This document shows positions 24,530 to 35,339 of a stretch of DNA of 64,000 nucleotides, piece by piece. The stretch covers positions 28,600 through 92,599 of the forward strand of contig JAIVJS010000072.1 in NCBI GenBank assembly GCA_020199905.1. Reading direction: 5' to 3'. The notes under the pieces are model-generated. The model made no database searches and was not told the origin of the DNA. It saw only the letters and a list, made by a program, of their open reading frames with translations. Position 1 is the first letter of the stretch, and each line of letters starts with the position of its first letter. The translations under genes and the position numbers were made by a program. Source of the DNA: Acidobacteriota bacterium. Lineage in GTDB: Bacteria; Acidobacteriota; Thermoanaerobaculia; UBA5066; Gp7-AA6.

Positions 24530-24913
24530 TCACTTGCCCGAGGGTTTCGCGGGAGCCGCGGGAGCGGGACCGGCGGGAACCGGGGCGGCGGCACCCGGCC
24601 TGACGGGCGCCGGGGCCGGCGCCTTCTGGGACGTCCCGGCCTTCGCGGGCACAGTCGACATCACCGAGCTTCGCCGGTTGCGCTCCAGGATCGTCAGGAG
24701 CAGAGAGAGGACGATGAATCCGATGAACGCGCCGGTCGTCAGCTTGTGCAGCAGCGTCGTCGCGCCGCGCGCCCCGAACGCCGTCTGTGTCCCGCCGCCT
24801 CCGAAGGCGCCCGCGATGTCCGCGCCCTTCCCCTGCTGGACGAGAACGACCAGGATCAGGAAGAAGCAGATGAAGATGTACACGACGACGGCGACGGCGT
24901 ATGCGATACCCAC
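24530..24913 (-). CDS. secG: Preprotein translocase subunit SecG
   Basis: SecG is the small accessory subunit of the SecYEG channel. Two helices ([20 protein letters not shown] and [18 protein letters not shown]) flank the conserved loop [19 protein letters not shown]. The C-terminus is extended by a Pro/Ala-rich tail of about 40 residues. A GTG start at 24913 follows GGAGGCACC at good spacing. It closes the pgk-tpiA-secG cluster, with tRNA-Leu immediately after. Confidence 0.93.
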   Translation of the reverse strand: MGIAYAVAVVVYIFICFFLILVVLVQQGKGADIAGAFGGGGTQTAFGARGATTLLHKLTTGAFIGFIVLSLLLTILERNRRSSVMSTVPAKAGTSQKAPAPAPVRPGAAAPVPAGPAPAAPAKPSGK

Positions 24914-24964
24914 GGTGCCTCCCGGCGAAAAGGGGACGAATCTTACGTGCCGGGGCTCCGGTCG

Positions 24965-25681
24965 TCAAGGCAGGCCGGCGATCGAGGCGAACCCGCTGGG
25001 GTCGAGGCTCGCCCCCCCGATCAGGAATCCGTCCATGCCGGAGCCCTGCAGGAGCGCCTGCGCGTTGACGGCGGTCACGGAACCGCCGTAGAGGATCCGG
25101 ACGTCCCGTCGGCCGGACAGCAGCCCCTGCAGAATCTCGCGGGCCTGCGCGGCGTCTGCCGGCGTCGCGGCCCGACCGGTCCCGATCGCCCACACGGGCT
25201 CGTACGCGATGACGAGAGGACCACCCGCGTCGTGCTCCAGCGTCGCCACCTGGCTCGCGAGAACCTGCTCCTCGCGGCCGGTGATTCGTTCCTCCTCCGT
25301 CTCCCCGAGGCAGTAGATCGGCAGAAGTCCCGCCTCCCGGACGCGCGCGATCTTCGCCGCGAGCGTCGGAGGATGCTCCCCGAAGAGGTGCCGTCGTTCC
25401 GAGTGCCCGACGAGGACGTACCGGCATCCCGCCTCCGCGAGCATCTTCGCGGAGATCTCTCCCGTGAACGGGCCCTCGCGGTGAGAGGAGACGTTCTGCG
25501 CGGCGAGCGCCCATCGTCCCTCCGGATCGCGGGTTTCCTCGAACGCCGTGAAGGGCGGCGCGACCACGAGCTCCACGTCGCCGCTCGAGACTCCCATCCG
25601 CTCTCCCAGCACGCGCGCGTACAGACGCGCCTGCGCGCGTGTCGAGTTCATCTTCCAGTTCGCGACGAAAAGGCGCTTCAA
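24965..25681 (-). CDS. tpiA: Triosephosphate isomerase
   Basis: This glycolytic TIM barrel interconverts DHAP and glyceraldehyde-3-phosphate. VANWKMN carries the substrate-binding Asn/Lys, LVGHSERRH the electrophilic His, AYEPVWAIGTG the catalytic Glu, and ILYGGSV the phosphate-binding loop. 238 residues is slightly short but complete. The start is TTG at 25681. It lies 28 bp downstream of pgk and is cotranscribed with it. Confidence 0.95.
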   Translation of the reverse strand: MKRLFVANWKMNSTRAQARLYARVLGERMGVSSGDVELVVAPPFTAFEETRDPEGRWALAAQNVSSHREGPFTGEISAKMLAEAGCRYVLVGHSERRHLFGEHPPTLAAKIARVREAGLLPIYCLGETEEERITGREEQVLASQVATLEHDAGGPLVIAYEPVWAIGTGRAATPADAAQAREILQGLLSGRRDVRILYGGSVTAVNAQALLQGSGMDGFLIGGASLDPSGFASIAGLP

Positions 25682-25709
25682 GGGCGCACCCGACCGCGCG
25701 ATGGCGCGC

Positions 25710-26882
<1,173 letters not shown>

Positions 26883-26924
26883 GGCGAGCGGGATCTTAAC
26901 CGCGACACATAGAATGGGAAGGAG
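26883..26924. promoter_or_regulatory. Divergent promoter region of pgk and ggt
   Basis: Only 42 bp separate two divergent starts. Minus-strand TAAGAT (26893-26898) serves pgk with a 10-nt gap. Plus-strand TAGAAT (26910-26915) serves ggt with a 9-nt gap that also contains GGAAGGAG. Confidence 0.5.
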
Positions 26925-28736
26925 ATGAAAAAGCTCCTGTGGCTGTGCGCCGGGCTGCTTCTCTGCGCCGCCGGGCCCGCGGAGGATCTGCGCGTTTCCC
27001 GCGGCGCGGGCGGCGCCGTGGCCTCCGAGGAAGAGACCGCGGCCCGCGTCGGCATCGAGATCCTGAAAAAGGGCGGAAACGCCACCGACGCCGCGGTCGC
27101 CGTCTCGTTTGCGCTCGCCGTCACCTGGCCCGAGGCCGGCAACCTCGGCGGAGGCGGGTTCTGGCTGTCGCGCGACCCGTCGGGAAAGGTCCTGGTGGTG
27201 GACTACCGGGAGGTCGCTCCCCGGGAAGCCCGCCGCGACCTCTACATCCGCCCGAACGCCCGCGGCATCGTGCCCTCCGCCGCCGAGGGGCCGCTGGCGA
27301 CGGGAGTTCCGGGAACGGTCGCGGGACTGGCTCTCGCGCACAGGCGCGGCGGCCGCCTGCGATGGCGGGATCTCCTCGAGCCGGCGATCCGCCTCGCGCG
27401 GGACGGCTTCGTCATGACGGAGAACACGTCCGCATCGATCGCCTGGAACCGGGAGCGCCTCCTGCGCGACCCGGAGACCGCCCGCATCTTCCTGCCGGGC
27501 GGAGCGGCGCCCGCGCCCGGATCGACTTTCCGGCAGCCCGACCTCGCGGCGACCCTCACCGCCATCCGCGACCGCGGTGAGGACGGGTTCTACCGGGGCA
27601 GCGTGGCCCGCTCGATCGAGGAAGGCCAGCGGCGGACGGGCGGACTGATCAGCCGCGGCGACCTCGCGCGGTACGAAGCGAAGACGCGCCCGCCGGTCCG
27701 CTTCCGCTTCGAAAACGCGGAGGTGCTCACGACACCGGCGCCCTCTTCGGGACCCGCCCTGGCGGAGATGGTTCTTCTGACGAACCTGGTCGGGCCGGAC
27801 AAGCTGCGCCCCCGCGACGCGTCGTCGGCGCACTGGGCGGTGGAGATCGAAAAGCGGGCGTACCGCGACCGCAACCGCTATCTCGGGGACCCGGCCTTCG
27901 GCGGCGTGCGGCAGAACCTCTTCACGGACGTGACCCGGCTTCGTGCCATCGCGGCATCCATCCGACCGGATCGGGCGACGGCCACGAAGGATCTTCGCGG
28001 TGCGGAATCCGACAAGCCCAGCACGACCCACTTTTCGATCGTCGACTCGGCGGGAGGCGCGGTCTCCGTGACGACGACGTTGAATGACTCCTTCGGCAAC
28101 GCGCGCGTCGCCCCCGGCCTCGGATTTCTCTGGAACGACGAGATGGACGACTTCGCCACGCGGCCGGGCCAGAAGAACATGTATGGCCTCGTGCAGGGGA
28201 AGGTGAACGCCGTCGCGCCCGGCAAGCGCATGCTCTCCGCGATGTGCCCGATCATCGTCGTGTCGGGCGGAAGGGTCGCGTTCGTCTGGGGAACGCCGGG
28301 CGGCTCGACGATTCCGACCACGAACTACCAGTTGCTGCTCGGGACCCTCCTGCGCCACGAGACGCTCGAAGCGGCGGTCGCCGCCCCCCGGTTCCACCAG
28401 CAGGACCTGCCCGACACCGTCCAGTACGAGCGCGGCCGGTTCGAGCCGGACTGGACGGAAGGCCTGCGGCGGCTGGGACACACCGTCGTCGAGCGGGAGA
28501 ACAGCATCTACAACTCGGGGTTGATCGGCCGCGTCCACGGTATCGCCCGCAATCCCGACGGATCGTGGACCGCCGTCGCGGATCCCCGCCGGAGCGGCGC
28601 GGGCCTCGTCGTCCGGCCGGCGGACGCGAGCCCTGTCGTCCGGCCGGCGGGCGCGAACCCTGTCGTCCGCCCGGCGGGCGCGAACCCTGTCGTCCGCCCG
28701 GCGGATGCGGGCCCGGTCGTCCGCCCGACTCCGTGA
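26925..28736 (+). CDS. ggt: Gamma-glutamyltransferase
   Basis: This secreted Ntn-hydrolase cleaves gamma-glutamyl bonds. After a signal peptide (KKLLWLCAGLLLCAAG) come GGNATDAAVAVSFALAV and NLGGGGFWL of the large subunit. The autoprocessing nucleophile is the first Thr of STTHFSIVD (about residue 367), followed by the small-subunit TTLNDSFGN and the MCPIIVV and GTPGGSTIPTTNYQ loops. The normal C-terminus (ADPRRSGAG) is extended by a tandem 9-residue repeat, PVVRPAGAN. The stop overlaps mtnA (GTGA). Confidence 0.93.
   Translation: MKKLLWLCAGLLLCAAGPAEDLRVSRGAGGAVASEEETAARVGIEILKKGGNATDAAVAVSFALAVTWPEAGNLGGGGFWLSRDPSGKVLVVDYREVAPREARRDLYIRPNARGIVPSAAEGPLATGVPGTVAGLALAHRRGGRLRWRDLLEPAIRLARDGFVMTENTSASIAWNRERLLRDPETARIFLPGGAAPAPGSTFRQPDLAATLTAIRDRGEDGFYRGSVARSIEEGQRRTGGLISRGDLARYEAKTRPPVRFRFENAEVLTTPAPSSGPALAEMVLLTNLVGPDKLRPRDASSAHWAVEIEKRAYRDRNRYLGDPAFGGVRQNLFTDVTRLRAIAASIRPDRATATKDLRGAESDKPSTTHFSIVDSAGGAVSVTTTLNDSFGNARVAPGLGFLWNDEMDDFATRPGQKNMYGLVQGKVNAVAPGKRMLSAMCPIIVVSGGRVAFVWGTPGGSTIPTTNYQLLLGTLLRHETLEAAVAAPRFHQQDLPDTVQYERGRFEPDWTEGLRRLGHTVVERENSIYNSGLIGRVHGIARNPDGSWTAVADPRRSGAGLVVRPADASPVVRPAGANPVVRPAGANPVVRPADAGPVVRPTP
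28605..28733 (+). repeat. 27-bp in-frame tandem repeat at the ggt 3' end
   Basis: About 4.8 copies of a 27-bp unit encode LVVRPADAS, PVVRPAGAN, PVVRPAGAN, PVVRPADAG and PVVRPTP. The two middle copies are nearly identical at DNA level. Confidence 0.9.
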
Positions 28737-29902
28737 CGCATCCGCCGGGAGATCGAGCGAGCCGGCTGGAAGTGCCCAGCGCTTCCGGACCCGGCACGGG
28801 CGCCGACCTTCTGCGCCCGCTCTACCGGGAAGGGCGCACCCTGCGGATGCTCGACCAGCGGCTGCTTCCGGGCGAGGAAGTCTGGATGACCCTCGAGGAT
28901 ACCGCCGCGATCGCGCGCGCGATCCGCGACATGGCGGTGCGCGGCGCGCCGGCGATCGGCGTGGCTGCCGGCTACGGCGCCGCCTTTTCCCTGCGGGACC
29001 CGGGATCAGGCTCCGCGCGCGACCGTTTCGAGGCCGCCCGGGCGCTGCTGGCGGCCAGCCGCCCGACGGCCGTCAATCTGTTTGCGGCCCTGGAGCGCCT
29101 CGGCGCGCGCTTCGAGTCGCTCGCCGGCGCGTCCGCGCCCGAGATCGAGGCCGGTCTCGTCGCCGAGGCGGACGCGGTCGCTGAAGAGGACATCGCGTCC
29201 TGTCTGCGAATCGGAAAGTTCGGCGCGGCCCTGCTGATGGGAGGCACGACGGTGCTGACACACTGCAACGCGGGGGCGCTCGCGACGGCGGGCTACGGGA
29301 CCGCGCTCGGCGTCATCCGAGGGGCGGTGGCGGAGGGCAAGGTCATCCGGGTGCTCGCCGACGAGACCCGTCCCTTCCTCCAGGGCGCGAGGCTGACCGC
29401 GTGGGAGCTCGCCCGTGACGGGATTCCGGTCGAGATCCTGACGGACAGCATGGCGGGACACTTCCTCTCGAAGGGCGACATCTCGGCGGTCATCGTCGGC
29501 GCGGATCGCATCGCCGCGAACGGAGACACCGCGAACAAGATCGGAACGTACTCGCTCGCCGTGCTCGCGAAGGAGAGCGGCGTCCCGTTCTACGTCGCCG
29601 CTCCCGCGACGACTCTCGATCTCGCCTGCTCCTCCGGCGCCTCGATCCCGATCGAGGAGAGGACTTCCGCGGAAGTCCTGTCGATCGGCGGGCACAGGAT
29701 CGCCCCGGAGGGAATCGTCGCGCGGCACGTCGCGTTCGACGTCACGCCCGCGCGGTACATCACGGCCATCGTCACCGACGAGGGGATCTGCCGTCCGCCT
29801 TACGGGGAGAGCCTCGCGGAAGCCGTCGACAGGGCGAAGAAAAGACGGAAGTCGGGAGTGGGGAAACGGGAAACGGGAAACGGGAAACGAACGGAAGACT
29901 GA
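28733..29902 (+). CDS. mtnA: Methylthioribose-1-phosphate isomerase
   Basis: MtnA isomerises MTR-1-P to MTRu-1-P in methionine salvage. Family landmarks are RGAPAIGVAAGYG, LTHCNAGALATAGYG (catalytic Cys), DSMAGHFL, and VGADRIAANGDTANKIGTY (catalytic Asp). The GTG at 28733 overlaps the ggt stop. The family sequence ends near EAVDRAKK; the remaining residues (SGVGKRETGNGKRTED) are translated GGGAAAC heptamers. No other mtn genes are in the window. Confidence 0.93.
   Translation: MTHPPGDRASRLEVPSASGPGTGADLLRPLYREGRTLRMLDQRLLPGEEVWMTLEDTAAIARAIRDMAVRGAPAIGVAAGYGAAFSLRDPGSGSARDRFEAARALLAASRPTAVNLFAALERLGARFESLAGASAPEIEAGLVAEADAVAEEDIASCLRIGKFGAALLMGGTTVLTHCNAGALATAGYGTALGVIRGAVAEGKVIRVLADETRPFLQGARLTAWELARDGIPVEILTDSMAGHFLSKGDISAVIVGADRIAANGDTANKIGTYSLAVLAKESGVPFYVAAPATTLDLACSSGASIPIEERTSAEVLSIGGHRIAPEGIVARHVAFDVTPARYITAIVTDEGICRPPYGESLAEAVDRAKKRRKSGVGKRETGNGKRTED
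29861..29888. repeat. Heptamer array GGGAAAC x4
   Basis: Four perfect GGGAAAC units inside the mtnA 3' end, read as GKRETGN in that frame. Confidence 0.9.
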
Positions 29903-29925
29903 GAACGACAACGGACAACTCGTAC

Positions 29926-30978
29926 TTGCTCATCCTCGGCATCGAAACTTCCTGCGACGAGACGTCGGTCGCTCTGATCGAGGACTCCGGCCGAATTCTC
30001 TCCAACGTGATCGCGTCGTCGGCGGAAGCGCACGCGCTCTACGGGGGCGTCGTGCCGGAGGTCGCGGCGCGGGCACACCTCGAAAACCTGCCGGGAACCT
30101 TCGAGCAGGCGCTCAAAGCCGCCGGGGTCACGTTGGGAGACGTCTCCCTCGTCGGTGCGACGGCGGGGCCGGGCCTGATCGGCGCGCTTCTCGTCGGCTT
30201 TTCCGCGGCCAAGGCGCTGGCGTTCGCGCGCGGCGTGCCGCTCGTCACGGTCAATCACCTCGAGGGGCATCTCTTCTCTCCGTACCTTCGCGCGGGAGGC
30301 GATCCGGCGCGCCCGGTCCGGTACCCCTTTCACGGTCTGGTCGTCTCGGGCGGGCACGCCGAGCTCGTGCGGGTCGAGGACGGACGCATCGTTCCCATCG
30401 CCCGGACCCGCGACGACGCGCCCGGGGAGGCGTTCGACAAGGTCGCGCGGCGGGCCGGGCTGGGCTACCCGGGCGGACCCGTCATCGACCGGATCGCCGC
30501 GCGCGGCGACGGCGCCCGCTTCCCGCTTCCGGTCGGCCGGCCCGGGGACGGAACCGACGACTTTTCCTTCTCGGGCCTGAAGACGGCGATGCTGCGCGAA
30601 TTCGAGAAGCGCGGCGTGACGGGGGAAAAGGTGGATCCCGACGCGCTCTCCCGCGACCACGTCGATCTGTTCGCCTCATTCCAGCGCGCGATCGTCACCG
30701 CGCTGCTCGAACGCGTCGAAACTGTGCACGCTCGCGAAGGTATCCGGACGCTGGCGCTCTCCGGCGGGGTGGCCGCCAACTCCGAGCTGCGCGCGACGCT
30801 CTCGGCGTGGGGCGAGGAGAGAGGAGTCGAGGTCCTCCTGCCCGACCGTGCGCTGACGTCGGACAACGCGGCCATGATCGCCTGGGCCGCCTCGCTGCGT
30901 TTCCGGCGGGAAGGTCCGACCGCCTTCCGTGATGCGAACGCGCGTTCCCGCTGGCCGCTCGGCCAGCCCGCCGCCTGA
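29926..30978 (+). CDS. tsaD: tRNA N6-adenosine threonylcarbamoyltransferase TsaD
   Basis: TsaD transfers the threonylcarbamoyl group to A37 of ANN-decoding tRNAs. LILGIETSCDETSVALI begins the ASKHA fold, VNHLEGHLFSP holds the iron-binding His pair, and SGGHAELVRV and LALSGGVAANSELR follow. 350 residues is normal. The start must be the TTG at 29926 because the conserved N-terminus begins there and no ATG or GTG precedes it. Its stop is the TGA of the first CCTGAGC heptamer. Confidence 0.94.
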   Translation: MLILGIETSCDETSVALIEDSGRILSNVIASSAEAHALYGGVVPEVAARAHLENLPGTFEQALKAAGVTLGDVSLVGATAGPGLIGALLVGFSAAKALAFARGVPLVTVNHLEGHLFSPYLRAGGDPARPVRYPFHGLVVSGGHAELVRVEDGRIVPIARTRDDAPGEAFDKVARRAGLGYPGGPVIDRIAARGDGARFPLPVGRPGDGTDDFSFSGLKTAMLREFEKRGVTGEKVDPDALSRDHVDLFASFQRAIVTALLERVETVHAREGIRTLALSGGVAANSELRATLSAWGEERGVEVLLPDRALTSDNAAMIAWAASLRFRREGPTAFRDANARSRWPLGQPAA

Positions 30979-31022
30979 GCGTTTTCGTCGTGACGCTCGA
31001 GCTGAACGCTCGACTCTCAACC
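30974..31022. repeat. Degenerate heptamer array between tsaD and lepA
   Basis: Seven period-7 blocks (CCTGAGC, GTTTTCG, TCGTGAC, GCTCGAG, CTGAACG, CTCGACT, CTCAACC) connect the tsaD stop to the lepA -10 box. Confidence 0.65.
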
Positions 31023-31025
31023 CGT

Positions 31026-31031
31026 TAGACT
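31026..31031 (+). promoter_or_regulatory. -10 box TAGACT for lepA
   Basis: TAGACT ends 9 nt before the lepA ATG; the spacer CGTCCCCCG has no Shine-Dalgarno. Confidence 0.45.
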
Positions 31032-31040
31032 CGTCCCCCG

Positions 31041-32840
31041 ATGCCCGACCCCGGCCGTATCCGTAACTTCTCGATCGTCGCCCACATCGACCACGGGAAG
31101 ACGACGCTCTCCGACCGCATCCTCCAGCGGTGCGGCGCGGTCTCCGCCCGCGAGATGCACGAACAGATGCTCGACGACATGGAGCTCGAGCAGGAGCGCG
31201 GCATCACGATCAAGGCGCGGTCGGTCACGCTCCGGTACGTCGCGAAGGACGGGCTCGAGTACACGCTCAATCTGATCGACACCCCGGGGCACGTCGACTT
31301 TTCCTACGAGGTTTCGCGATCGCTCGCGGCCTGCGAGGGCGCGGTGCTGGTCGTCGATGCCACGCAGGGCGTCGAGGCCCAGACGCTGGCGAACGCCTAT
31401 CTCGCCATCCACAACAATCTCGTGATCGTGCCCGTCATCAACAAGATCGACCTCCCGTCCGCCGAGCCGGAGCGCGCGCGCGAGCAGATCGAGCAGGTCG
31501 TCGGCATCCCGGCGGACGACGCGATCCTGACGTCGGCCAAGCAGGGCATCGGCATCGAGGAGCTGCTCGAGCGGATCGTCCGGGACGTGCCGCCGCCGCG
31601 CGGGAACCCGGACGCCCCCCTGAAGGCGCTGCTCTTCGATTCCTGGTACGACCCGTACCGCGGCGTGACCTCTCTCGTGCGGATCATCGACGGCAAGCTC
31701 GAGCCGCGCACGAAGATCCGCGCGATCGGCACGGGGCTCGAGGCCGAGGTCGAAGAGGTCGGCGTCTTCCGCCCCGAGCGGGAGACCGTGCCGCGGTTGT
31801 CCGTCGGCGAAGTCGGATCGTTCTGGGCGAACATCAAGGACCTTCACTGGACGCGGATCGGGGACACGATCACGGAAGTGAACCGGCCGACGGCCGGGGC
31901 TCTCGAAGGGTTCGCGGAAGCCAAGCCGATGGTCTTTGCGGGACTCTTCCCGACCGACGCCGACGACTACGGGAACCTTCGAGAGGCCATGGACAAGCTG
32001 CGGCTGAACGACGCCTCGTTCACCTTCGAGCCGGAGAACTCGACGGCCCTCGGGTTCGGGTTCCGTTGCGGCTTTCTCGGCCTCCTTCACATGGAGATCG
32101 TGCAGGAGCGGCTCGAAAGGGAGTTCGACCTCGACCTCATCACCACGGCTCCCGGGGTCAGCTATCGCGTGATCACCACCGGGGGCGAGATCCTCGAGGT
32201 GGCGAACCCGAATCATCTGCCGCCGCCCAACCACATCGAGAAGATGGAGGAGCCCTACATCTCCTCGACGATCATCACGCGGGACGACTTTCTCGGCGGC
32301 CTCCTCAAGCTCTCGGAGGACCGGCGCGGCGTGCAGAAATCGCTCGAGTACCTCTCGTCCAACCGCGTCGTCCTGACATACGAGTTCCCCCTGAACGAAG
32401 TGGTGCTCGACTTCTACGACAAGCTGAAATCGATCTCGAAGGGTTACGCGTCGTTCGACTACGAGTTCATCGGCTATCGCGAGGGAGACCTCGTGAAGCT
32501 CGACATCCTGGTCAACGGAGAGCCCGTGGACGCCCTGTCGCTCATCGTCCACCGGGAGGAATCGGCGCCGAAGGGCCGCCTCCTGGCGGCGAAGATGAAA
32601 GAAATCATCCCCCGGCAGATGTTCGAAGTGATCATCCAGGCGGCCATCGGCTCGAAGATCATCGCCCGGGAGACTGTTTCGGCGATCCGGAAGAACGTGA
32701 TCGCCAAGTGCTATGGCGGCGACATCACTCGAAAGCGCAAGCTCCTCGAGAAGCAGAAAGAGGGGAAGAAACGGATGAAGAGGGTCGGGCGGGTGGACAT
32801 CCCGCAGGAGGCCTTCCTCGCCGTTCTCAAAGTCGAATGA
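31041..32840 (+). CDS. lepA: Elongation factor 4 (LepA)
   Basis: This is a ribosomal back-translocase GTPase. P-loop [14 protein letters not shown], switch [26 protein letters not shown] and [12 protein letters not shown] are visible, then the LepA-specific C-terminal end ([20 protein letters not shown]). 599 residues is standard. Its TGA overlaps the ATG of the first lepB (ATGA), so it heads a lepA-lepB-lepB-DUF4845 operon. Confidence 0.97.
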   Translation: MPDPGRIRNFSIVAHIDHGKTTLSDRILQRCGAVSAREMHEQMLDDMELEQERGITIKARSVTLRYVAKDGLEYTLNLIDTPGHVDFSYEVSRSLAACEGAVLVVDATQGVEAQTLANAYLAIHNNLVIVPVINKIDLPSAEPERAREQIEQVVGIPADDAILTSAKQGIGIEELLERIVRDVPPPRGNPDAPLKALLFDSWYDPYRGVTSLVRIIDGKLEPRTKIRAIGTGLEAEVEEVGVFRPERETVPRLSVGEVGSFWANIKDLHWTRIGDTITEVNRPTAGALEGFAEAKPMVFAGLFPTDADDYGNLREAMDKLRLNDASFTFEPENSTALGFGFRCGFLGLLHMEIVQERLEREFDLDLITTAPGVSYRVITTGGEILEVANPNHLPPPNHIEKMEEPYISSTIITRDDFLGGLLKLSEDRRGVQKSLEYLSSNRVVLTYEFPLNEVVLDFYDKLKSISKGYASFDYEFIGYREGDLVKLDILVNGEPVDALSLIVHREESAPKGRLLAAKMKEIIPRQMFEVIIQAAIGSKIIARETVSAIRKNVIAKCYGGDITRKRKLLEKQKEGKKRMKRVGRVDIPQEAFLAVLKVE

Positions 32841-33598
32841 AAACGACCACCGCCGCGCCGCCCGCGCCTCCCGCCTCCGACTCGAGAAGCGCCTCCCCCG
32901 CGCATTCCGCGGGACGCGAATGGTACGAGTCCCTCCTCGTCGCCGGGATCTTCGTCCTGTTCGTTCGAACCTTCATCGTGCAGACCTACCAGGTGCCGAC
33001 GGGCTCCATGGAGCGGACGATTTTGGTCGGCGATCATCTGCTCGTGAACAAGTTCGCCTTCGCCGCGCGCCGGCCGCTTTTCGCCCGCTGGATGCCGTAC
33101 CGCGAGGTCCACCGGGGCGACATCATCGTCTTCAAGAAACCGGGCGATGACCGCAACGACAACAATGTCCTGGTCAAGCGCGCGGTGGGAGCGCCGAACG
33201 ACCTCCTCCAGGTCCGCGACAAGGCCCTTTCCGTCAACGGCCGGCCCGCCGACGGCCCTCAGGTGCAGCACATCGACCCGGAGCTCTACGCGGCGGGCGA
33301 CCCGCGTGTGGCGGAGTCGAGCGTGCTCCGCGATCAGTTCGGACCGTACCGGGTGCCTTCCGACTCGTTCTTCGGCATGGGGGACAACCGCGACAACTCT
33401 CTGGACAGCCGCTTCTGGGGGCCCATCCCCCGCCAGAACATCTTCGGACGGCCCTTCCTGCTGTACTGGTCGTACGAGGCCGAGCCCAACTCCCACATCT
33501 GGCGCGGACCCCTCGACAAGCTCCGGCAGCTCGGGAGCGTCGCCTTCCACTTCTTCTCGCGGACCCGATGGGACCGGATGTTCCGGCTGGTGCGCTGA
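32837..33598 (+). CDS. lepB: Signal peptidase I (first copy)
   Basis: LepB cleaves signal peptides at the outer face of the membrane. One helix ([20 protein letters not shown]) precedes the catalytic Ser in [11 protein letters not shown] (about residue 57); the Lys is in [27 protein letters not shown] is box E. The ATG at 32837 overlaps the lepA stop. 253 residues is normal. The substrate-binding [11 protein letters not shown] region is complete. Confidence 0.95.
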   Translation: MKTTTAAPPAPPASDSRSASPAHSAGREWYESLLVAGIFVLFVRTFIVQTYQVPTGSMERTILVGDHLLVNKFAFAARRPLFARWMPYREVHRGDIIVFKKPGDDRNDNNVLVKRAVGAPNDLLQVRDKALSVNGRPADGPQVQHIDPELYAAGDPRVAESSVLRDQFGPYRVPSDSFFGMGDNRDNSLDSRFWGPIPRQNIFGRPFLLYWSYEAEPNSHIWRGPLDKLRQLGSVAFHFFSRTRWDRMFRLVR

Positions 33599-34299
33599 CG
33601 GATCGGGACCCCCCTTTTGACGCGGCTCCGGAGAGCCGTCGAGCCCCGTCTCCATTCCGGGAGTACGCGGAAGTCGTCCTGGTCGCCGTCGTTTTCGCGC
33701 TCTTCGTCCGGACGTTCCTCGTCCAGGCGTTCGTCGTCCCGACGCCGTCGATGGAAAACACCGTCCTCGTCGGCGATCACCTCGTGGTCAACAAGTTCAT
33801 CTTCGCGCCGCACCGTTGGGGGCGGCTGCTTCCCTACCGGGACCTGCGGCGCGGCGACGTGTTCGTCTTCAAGTTCCCGGAGGACCCGCAGCGGGATTTC
33901 ATCAAGCGCGCCGTCGCGCTGCCCGGGGACGTCCTCGAGATCCGGGACAAGATCCTGTTCGTCAACGGCGAGAGGCAGGCGGACTCGCGGGCGATCCATG
34001 CGGAGAGCCGCATCTGGCAGGACGATCGCGACCTGCCGGACGCGCTGCGCCGCCGCGACCAGCTCCCTGCCGCGCGCATCGCCGCCGGTTCCTTTTTCGC
34101 CATGGGCGACAACCGGGACAGCTCCTACGACAGCCGGTTCTGGGGGGCCGTGCCGGCATCCAACGTGAAGGGTCGCGCGCTGTTCATCTACTGGTCCTTC
34201 GCGCCGTCTTCGCCGCCCGGCGGCGCGGGCCTGGCCGGCCGGGTGAAGGATCTTTTGGGACGGACGCGCTGGACGCGGACTTTTCTCGCGGTCCGGTGA
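33568..34299 (+). CDS. lepB: Signal peptidase I (second copy)
   Basis: This is a second S26 signal peptidase in tandem. Helix YAEVVLVAVVFALFVRTFLV, Ser in VPTPSMENTVL, Lys in DFIKRAVALPGD, and MGDNRDSSYDSRFWG are all intact. It overlaps the first copy by 31 bp; ATG 33568 is the only plausible start. The two copies differ in the residues around the serine and may have different client sets. A REP-like element follows at the 3' end. Confidence 0.93.
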   Translation: MGPDVPAGALTDRDPPFDAAPESRRAPSPFREYAEVVLVAVVFALFVRTFLVQAFVVPTPSMENTVLVGDHLVVNKFIFAPHRWGRLLPYRDLRRGDVFVFKFPEDPQRDFIKRAVALPGDVLEIRDKILFVNGERQADSRAIHAESRIWQDDRDLPDALRRRDQLPAARIAAGSFFAMGDNRDSSYDSRFWGAVPASNVKGRALFIYWSFAPSSPPGGAGLAGRVKDLLGRTRWTRTFLAVR

Positions 34300-34312
34300 G
34301 GCAAAGGCGGGC

Positions 34313-34392
34313 CGGGAGCCGAGCGACCAACGGGAGCGAGACGGCCGCGGTACTCCGCGGTCCCGATTCCCGATTCCCGATTCCCGATTCGC
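34313..34392. repeat. REP-like 50-bp element (copy 3) plus GATTCCC heptamers
   Basis: The 50-bp element (34313-34362) with hairpin CCGCGG-TACT-CCGCGG (34345-34360) is followed by GATTCCC x3 and GATTCGC (34365-34392). Confidence 0.88.
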
Positions 34393-34444
34393 GATGCAGC
34401 GCCCTCTTCCTGCTAGAATTGACCCGAAACTCCCGGGAGGACAC

Positions 34445-34819
34445 ATGCGGGGAACGCGCCGGGTGCGCGGGGCGGCGACCTTCGGCTGCATCGTCTGGCT
34501 CGCGATCTGCGGGCTGATCGGCTACGTTTTGTACAAGGTCGTGCCGGTCAAGGTCAGCACATCGGCGTTTGCGGATTTCCTCCAGGAGGAGGCGGCCTTC
34601 GGCTCCATCAAGAGTCCCGCCCAGCTTCAGGCCGAGATCCTGGCCAAGGCCAAGGAGATGGACATTCCGGTGACCCGGGACAACATGAGCGTCAAACGCA
34701 CCCGGGAGTCGATCACGGTCGAAGCGCACTACGAGATCACGATCGATTTCTTCAATGGCGCCTACAAATACGTCTGGAAGTTCGACCCCGTCTTCGCCCG
34801 GCCCATCTTCAACGTCTGA
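34445..34819 (+). CDS. DUF4845-like small membrane-anchored protein
   Basis: One N-terminal helix (FGCIVWLAICGLIGYVLYKV) anchors a roughly 90-residue domain with an IKSPAQLQAEILAKAKEMDIP helix and beta-strands ending in VWKFDPVF. A DUF4845 protein follows lepB in many genomes, and the position here agrees. GGGAGG lies 5 nt before the ATG at 34445; TAGAAT is about 28 nt upstream. Function unknown. Confidence 0.72.
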   Translation: MRGTRRVRGAATFGCIVWLAICGLIGYVLYKVVPVKVSTSAFADFLQEEAAFGSIKSPAQLQAEILAKAKEMDIPVTRDNMSVKRTRESITVEAHYEITIDFFNGAYKYVWKFDPVFARPIFNV

Positions 34820-35240
34820 GGACCGCCCCGCCTCCCGCTCGAAGCGGGGGCGGGCGTCCTCGCGCGGCCTGTCGATCGCGGAAGTCTCGCGCCGGACCGG
34901 GATCCCGGCCTCGACCCTGCGCTACTACGAGCGCGAGATGCCGGCGCTCTTTCTGCTCCGCAAAACGCCCGGCGGGCACCGTCGGTACGACGAAAGCGAC
35001 GTCGAGCGCTTCTCCACCATCCGCCGTCTGACCGGGGAGGAAGCCCTCCCGCTGGCCGAAATCCGCCGCGTTCTCTCCTCGAGCGGGGATCACGAGCCCC
35101 TCCGCGAAGAGGTGGCACGGCTGCGCGCAGCCCTGCAGGAAGAGGGCTGGACGGTCGCCGAGCTTTCCCGGCGGGTCGCCGTCCTGGAGGCCGGACTGGC
35201 CCGGCTTTCCGAAAAGAAGCGCTGGTTCGAGAAGAAATAG
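34755..35240 (+). CDS. MerR-family transcriptional regulator
   Basis: The winged-helix motif LSIAEVSRRTGIPASTLRYYER with the GGHRRYDESDVERF wing identifies MerR-type DNA binding. A coiled-coil dimerisation helix follows (EEVARLRAALQEEGWTVAELS). No metal-binding Cys is present, so the signal is unknown. The start is unclear: ATG 34755 overlaps the previous gene by 65 bp and adds a Ser/Arg-rich leader; a CTG near 34870 would start right at the HTH. Confidence 0.85.
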   Translation: MAPTNTSGSSTPSSPGPSSTSEDRPASRSKRGRASSRGLSIAEVSRRTGIPASTLRYYEREMPALFLLRKTPGGHRRYDESDVERFSTIRRLTGEEALPLAEIRRVLSSSGDHEPLREEVARLRAALQEEGWTVAELSRRVAVLEAGLARLSEKKRWFEKK

Positions 35241-35339
35241 GCTTCGTCTGGAGTTATGGGTCGTCAGTTCCGAGGCCGACACTCTGAACGATGTCGAGGC
35301 GTCGATCTGAAGACTGACTGCTGACTTCAAGGAGCCCTC

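Noticed and set aside
26883..28538. Long N-terminal extension of the pgk frame across ggt
   Set aside because: GC-rich shadow of ggt. Family similarity begins at the ATG at 26882, where a -10 box also lies.
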